From: Pyxicephalus adspersus
Taxonomy: Eukaryota > Chordata > Amphibia > Anura > Pyxicephalidae
Direction of reading: 5' to 3'
Length of the DNA stretch: 64,000 bases
Assembly (NCBI RefSeq): GCF_032062135.1
Contig: NC_092859.1
Location: 38,385,610 to 38,449,609 of the forward strand
The notes under the pieces were generated by a model that did no database searches, was not told the origin of the DNA, and saw only the letters and a program-made list of their open reading frames with translations. Position numbers and translations under genes: made by a program. Every line of letters starts with the position of its first letter. Within the stretch, counting starts at the first letter, position 1. Positions 59,071 through 64,000 of this stretch are shown here, piece by piece.

Positions 59071-60351
59071 ATTTTGTGAAATTAGACCTCAGGTGTGAAA
59101 CACAACAGGTTCCACCATGGCATTATTTAAATAACAGAATAAAGCCAAAAATGGAGAAGCCATGTTAGAAAAACTGAGTACACTTTAGCTGTTTTCTGTA
59201 TGACACATTTTTACATAATTGTACAGAAATTGTTGCCCACTCTTCATTACTGCTTCAGTTCGTTGGGGTTTATAGGCATTTAATAATATACATCTCTTTT
59301 AATTTCTCATCACAGCATTTTAATTGGGTTGAAGTTTGGACTTTGACTGGGCAATTGATTATTTACTTTTTCACCTATTTTGCCGTAGATTTGCTGGTGT
59401 GCTTGGGATCATTTTCATGTTGTTTTGTAGCCAGGCTTTAGCTGTCGCACCTATATAACCCTCCATTTGACTCTGGAATACTTTGGTATAAAGAGGAGTT
59501 CATGGCTGACTTAATGACTGCAAGGTGCCCAGGTCTTGTGGCTGCAAAATCAGCTCAAATAATCACCCCTCTAGCACCAAGCTTTACAAATTGTATAGCT
59601 TGTTTGTACTAAGATGCTGTGTTTGGGTTTCTCCACGTGTGGTGTTGTGCTAATGGCCAAATATCTCTTATATCAACTTGGTCTCATCTGCCCAAAAGCC
59701 ATGTTTTTTTCTTTTAGAGAGGAGTTGCTTTCTCCTGGAAACCCTTCCAAACAATCCATACTTGTTCGATTCTTTAGTGTAATGACCTTTAATATTTACC
59801 ATGCTAACTGAGGGGGGTAGATTCTGATAGGTAGCTCTTGTGGTGTTTGCAATTTCTCTGAGCATCATTTCATGTTGTGGTGAATTTGCTGAGACATTTA
59901 TTTCTGGAAAGATTGGCAATTGTCTTGTTTTCCATTCATAAATAATCTTTCTCAGAGTAGAATGATAGACCTCGAAATGGTTTTATATTCCTTCCCATAT
60001 TGGTGGGCAGCAACAATGCTTTAAGGTTATTGCTGACGTATTTCTTTCTTAGCATTTTGTTAACACACACCTGAATGCTCCAGACCAGCAGACTGCCAAA
60101 ACTTCTGATTTTACGGAGGTGTGAACACTTACTGATAATAAATTAATCAGGAGCATTTGATTAGTAGAACCTGTCCTCTATATATGCTTTTATTTGCTAT
60201 GGGAGTGTTAAGGGTGTGTTTACTGGACTTTGTTAAATAAATACCGACCTGGTATATTATGTCATGTGTTGTTCATGTGAGATTGTATTTACCTTTTTTA
60301 AGAAACTACTAGGGACCAGATGAATTTTTATTATGACCTAATACACAAAAT
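59071..60351 (-). mobile_element. Tc1-like transposon, near full length, inactive
   Basis: On the minus strand, with many frameshifts and stops, the transposase can be followed. YKTISRSI near 59975 lies in the DNA-binding part. NKYGLFGRVSRRKQLLSKRK is followed by a DET motif (first catalytic Asp) near 59680. Next come FCSHKTWAPCS-type remnants near 59540, a SQAHQQIYGK remnant near 59400 where the second Asp box is damaged, then PSQSPNFNPIKML, where Lys stands in place of the DD34E glutamate. TGTCATGTGTTGTTCATG at the right and its rough inverse near 59100 (ACACAACAGG) are parts of the terminal inverted repeats. Boundaries are good to about 10 bases. Confidence 0.83.
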
Positions 60352-61930
60352 CTTACCTTTAAAGGAGGATGTACTTTATTTTTCTTGTGTCTGTACAGTG
60401 TACTACCTTCTTAAAATTGTTGCAGACCATGGCATGATTATTCCATGATTGTGGTGGTCCCTTTTAGCAGGGCCATGCACTTTATCACACTAACAAATGT
60501 AATCAAAATTGGTTTGGGAATTATGACCAAGAGTTCAAGATGTGACTCCAAATTCCCAACATCTTCATCTGAGCAGCCATTTTGCAAAAGACATTATTTA
60601 TTTATGCATTGTAAAAAAAAAAATTCCGGTTTTATTAACACTTAATATCAGCTCAGAATATTGACCTGTGCTATTTTTTCTAGTGCTCTGCAAATCAGCA
60701 CACATATGTTAGGTAAGAGCACCTATTAGTTAAAATTCCGTTCAACACATGGGCATTGAAGTGTGCTATGAAGTCTGCATTGCTACCTCTTAATAAAGAT
60801 TCTGTCTTGGTGCCAGAAACCACAGGACACCCCCATCATAGGTCATGTGGAGTCTATTTCTTGATGGTTCAAAACAGTTTTACCAGCACAAGGGGGACGT
60901 AAACTGGTTTTATAGTTATAGCTGATCACTGCCCCCCCCCCCCCCTATATACACACACATTTACCGACCACCTAAGGAACTACACCTTGCTGGTACCAGG
61001 TTGGACCCCCATTTGACTTCAGAACTGCCATAATTCTTCAGGTTGTACCGTCAACAAAGGCCTACAAACATTCAGGGATTTTTTGGTTTTATAGACATAA
61101 CGGCAATATGCAGTAGCTGCAGATTTCTAAACTGCATATCCATGATGTGTTGAAAATGTAAAGTGTATGTATATAATTAACCTTTCCTATTTTGATGAAA
61201 TGATTACATAAGTACAAAAATACCTGTTGCTTTTTCCATAAATCTTTGTAATTTTCTTTAGTAATTCAGCCCCAGTGTGTTATGTCGGAGAGTACACTAT
61301 ATCTCTGGAACAATTATTGAGCTGTAGCTAAAGAGCTTATCTCGGAGAAATGTGCATTATTTTGCCTTGACATACATAATAATGTGTGTGGCCAGCGTTG
61401 GCTTTTTTGACAGCTTCATAAGTTTTGTTAGTTCGGATTTGTATCCTCATAGGTGTTCAGTTAGCACGACTCGTCAGCTATTCTTTCAGTATTATCAGTA
61501 CATTTTGCAATAAACGGCGGATTCAGTCTCTCTGCGGGAGGTTGTCTGAAGTTCTTCACTAAACTTCTTCAACCCACTCCGTTTCATCTACTGTAAAGGT
61601 CGGCTTATGAAGGCTGAGCTGCTCTGTCTTGTATCATGCAGTGCAGATGTTTGAGCGACACCAAAGTCATTTCTGTTGTTCTTATGCATAAAAGATTTCT
61701 CAGGGACTTTTGTTAGTGAAAAATGTAGATTTGTATGGATTTTTTTTAGGTTAAGCTGGAATTAGACCAATTATGTGTATAGATAAACATAGACATAAAC
61801 TGACCACACATGGACTATACATCCTTCCTTCATCCCCCCCATGGCTATGATGAGAGGGTTTTACTCTGCCTTTTAGTGTACATGATGATGGCTCTTTATT
61901 AGTGATGACATGGTGGAGAAAGGTGCCAGA
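60352..61930. other. No gene recognised
   Basis: A poly-C run at about 60932-60945. A non-repetitive segment at 61260-61570 (GCACGACTCGTCAGC, AATAAACGGCGGATTCAG) has no ORF. No exon signal. Confidence 0.4.
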
Positions 61931-62009
61931 CTTAGGCTAGGTACACATGTGCAATTGTTCTCGTCCGATAGATGAGAATCTTACGTGTGTACAGCGCTCG
62001 TCCCATGTT
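61931..62009. mobile_element. Truncated MITE of the 21217 family
   Basis: TTAGGCTAGGTACACATGTG, TTGTTCTCGTCCGATA and GTGTACAGCGCTCGTCCCAT follow the left part of the 21217 copy closely; the right part is missing. Confidence 0.75.
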
Positions 62010-62171
62010 TGGATCCAAGAAATGCTTGGCTTGCATAAAATTTAGAAACCCATAAAAAATAATGTTACCTTGTACATATGTTGTGATATTGTGTAAAAAA
62101 GTTGTGATTTTGCCTTTAAATATAACAAATGGTCTTCCTTTAAAATGTCTTTGTTGGCAATGGTCTCTCTA

Positions 62172-62349
62172 AAACTGCGTACACACTTGCAATAATTATC
62201 GTTCGAAACGAACGACTAACGACTGTCCGATAATCGTTAACAAAAAAGGTGCACAGCAACGCTGACGAACGAGGAATGTCACTGGAAATGAACGACCGTC
62301 CCGGCGGATCTGATTGCACTACGATCGTTCTCTCTGATTGTGTGACGAT
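62172..62349. mobile_element. MITE fragment, CTGCGTACACACTTGC end
   Basis: It starts CTGCGTACACACTTGCAATA and has palindromic CGTTCGAAACGAACG and repeated CGATAATCGTTA and GACGAACGAGG motifs. It resembles the 21217 family in style but is a distinct subfamily; the right end was not identified. Confidence 0.6.
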
Positions 62350-64000
62350 GAACTCTTGGGATGTATTCTGAAACCCATTTAATAATAATCATTGTATTTT
62401 CAATATAACATTCTGTATAAAATAGTGGCTGACTGATTTGTAGTTGGATCATTATGGTGAGCATTTTGAGACCAAGGACTAGTCTCCTAGGCCTTAGGAA
62501 AGCTGGAAACAATATGTAGCCTATCATTGTGAACCATAAGTCCCAGACATGCCTAGTTTGGTCTCTGTGAACTCCTTATTTTGTGATGAATAAAAACCGA
62601 ATAAAAACCTGGGGCTTGGCAGTTGATAAAACCTGAATTTATTGAATTATGAATAATGGCTAGAACAAGGGCATTTTGGGAAGTGTCCACAAGCATCATA
62701 ATCCATGTGGAAACCGACCTTTAGACAGCCCTCACCTGGCTGTTATTGGATTGTTGTATTAGTCCCACCTCTGTGGTTGGCATAGAAAAAGCCATGTAAA
62801 TTTAGCAGACAGCTCTTCATTGACATCATCTTGTTGCTAAGGACAACGGCACTGACATTGAGCACTGCAGGGAGCCCAGTGACTCCGGCTCCGACTCCCT
62901 TTTTTTTTTTTATGTTGTTGCCATAGTTCTGGTAGTGTTCTGTTACTGTTCTTAGATTAGTCTTTATTTTTCTGTAATTGTTTATGCACTGTTTTTGTAT
63001 GTTTTTACCTATTAAACACTATAAAAAGTGTAAGCTGAATCTCTAAATGCTGTAAGTAGAAAAGGTGTAACTTGCTAACTTAAAGCGCTACTATAAATTT
63101 TGTGATTTCTGAAACATCCCTGGTTGGAGTGGCAGCGGGTGACCCTACAGAAGCAGAAGCATAACTGCGGTTGTCAAGGGTATTAGTGCGTGTTTCCGTC
63201 TAAGCACATGGTGGCAGTCTACCTGTGAAGGTGTGTGTGGCAAGGGTTAACAGAGTGGTAACCTTGCCCCGTGACAAACCCCTCTTCAGCCTGCTGGTAC
63301 GTGGACTGTTGCTGAGCGTGCTGGAAAGTCTGTGTGCAGGGGTAAGGGCTGAGAGGGCGTTCATCACAGACATCACCTGTTTCTTTCTGTAATGAAGACT
63401 TGCCTGATCATACAAACTCAGAAGTTTAACTTTAGTTACACTTTAATATAAGGGGCCACTTTTACACTGTCCCTCAATGTAAAGCTACATTGTAATGATC
63501 ATCAATGGGAGGGGAATTTTTGTTACTGTCTGCCAGTGTAAGGAAACATTTCAAAGTAAAGGGGCACCATATTTTTCACTTTCTTTTGTTGCTGGCCATT
63601 ATTTTTTGTATTTCTCATGATAATTCTCTAAAACCATTTTCTTATTTAGAATGAAATGTTCAAAGAAAATAAAAAAAAATGATCCATTGTGGGTGCCAGA
63701 TATGCCAGGTTCAACAAATTTCCTATTTAATTTATTATTATATCTATAACTTACTGATCGGGTCAATGTACCACTGAAATGTACGTATATTACCTTTCAG
63801 CAGGGTTCCCTGGGACTAGAAAATTAGTTCCAGAATTGCTCTGGTTAAAAGGCTGTTTTAAAACAAAGATGTTTTGTGGCCTAGTGCAAGTAGTTTTTGT
63901 GAATAATTAATATGGATTCCTATTTTTAATTGCTTGAAAGAATGTGTTCATGCATGTACCCCAGAAACATAAACCATTTAAAGAATAAAAAATGGATCAC
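62350..64000. other. No gene recognised
   Basis: A poly-T run follows GCTCCGACTCC at about 62902-62911, possibly a repeat end. The open frames (82 codons or fewer) are unrecognised. No splice-flanked coding segment was found. Confidence 0.4.

Larger units (their letters stand above)
46021..64000 (+). other. GALNT10 intron 1 (5' part, continues past the window)
   Basis: It starts with the donor GTAAGG. I searched for the stem and catalytic exon expected next and saw nothing like it, so the intron is at least 18 kb. Contents are the minisatellite at 46110-47295, MITEs, L2-like tails and a Tc1 copy. Non-repeat parts at 47296-47777, 47901-50974 and 51093-52600 hold no recognised gene. Near 48390-48740, CATTCATACAGG and GGTATGAATG may be inverted ends of a further MITE. 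Confidence 0.75.

Noticed and set aside
46021..64000. Second coding exon of GALNT10 (stem and start of the catalytic domain)
   Set aside because: No frame resembling the expected conserved segment was found, so it must lie beyond position 64000.
1..64000. tRNA, rRNA or snRNA genes
   Set aside because: I saw no A-box/B-box pair with a cloverleaf, nor rRNA or snRNA core sequences; a covariance-model scan would be needed to exclude degraded copies.

Overview
This is nuclear genomic DNA of a vertebrate, most likely a frog. The DNA is AT-rich and gene-poor. It carries dinucleotide microsatellites, minisatellites and many DNA-transposon remnants: hAT MITEs with 8-bp target duplications, TTAA-bounded MITEs, Tc1 and mariner copies, and pieces of an L2-like LINE. 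The one host gene I recognise has a CpG-rich promoter and a spliced first exon. The organism call rests on that exon plus my memory of anuran repeat families. No species is claimed, and nothing bacterial or viral is laid out as working genes.

The host gene is GALNT10, a Golgi polypeptide N-acetylgalactosaminyltransferase, on the + strand. Its CpG-rich promoter and 5' leader lie at about 45640-45882. Coding exon 1 is 45883-46020, which encodes the cytoplasmic tail and membrane anchor, and a consensus donor follows at 46021. Everything from 46021 to the window end appears to be the first part of intron 1; the exon for the stem and catalytic domain is not in the window. The leader holds two short upstream ORFs. 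One ends in a TGA that overlaps the GALNT10 ATG. The intron opens with a 30-bp minisatellite containing a 221-base assembly gap. An exon-like open segment (51776-51860) lies 5.8 kb into the intron.

Upstream (1-45.6 kb) I found no host exon. This stretch is intergenic or intronic DNA with a succession of mobile elements: hAT MITEs (1282, 11282 and 26581), head-to-head Tc1 fragments (2255-2975), nested inverted repeats (3743-4119), an L2-like LINE split by a TTAA MITE (9555-10712), a MITE with an internal tandem array (15104-15710), a broken multicopy protein gene (18290-19880), an unidentified decayed coding block (24490-25546), a minisatellite split by a palindromic MITE (29851-30555), and a mariner copy between two TA microsatellites (32153-33236).

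Inside the intron there are more palindromic MITEs, a second copy of the 22817 element (57741-58198), a full-length decayed Tc1 (59071-60351) and MITE fragments near 62 kb.

I see no convincing undescribed biological system. The items most worth checking are the unidentified coding block, the GALNT10 leader ORFs, the exon-like segment and the TTAA insertion that leaves a LINE reading frame readable.
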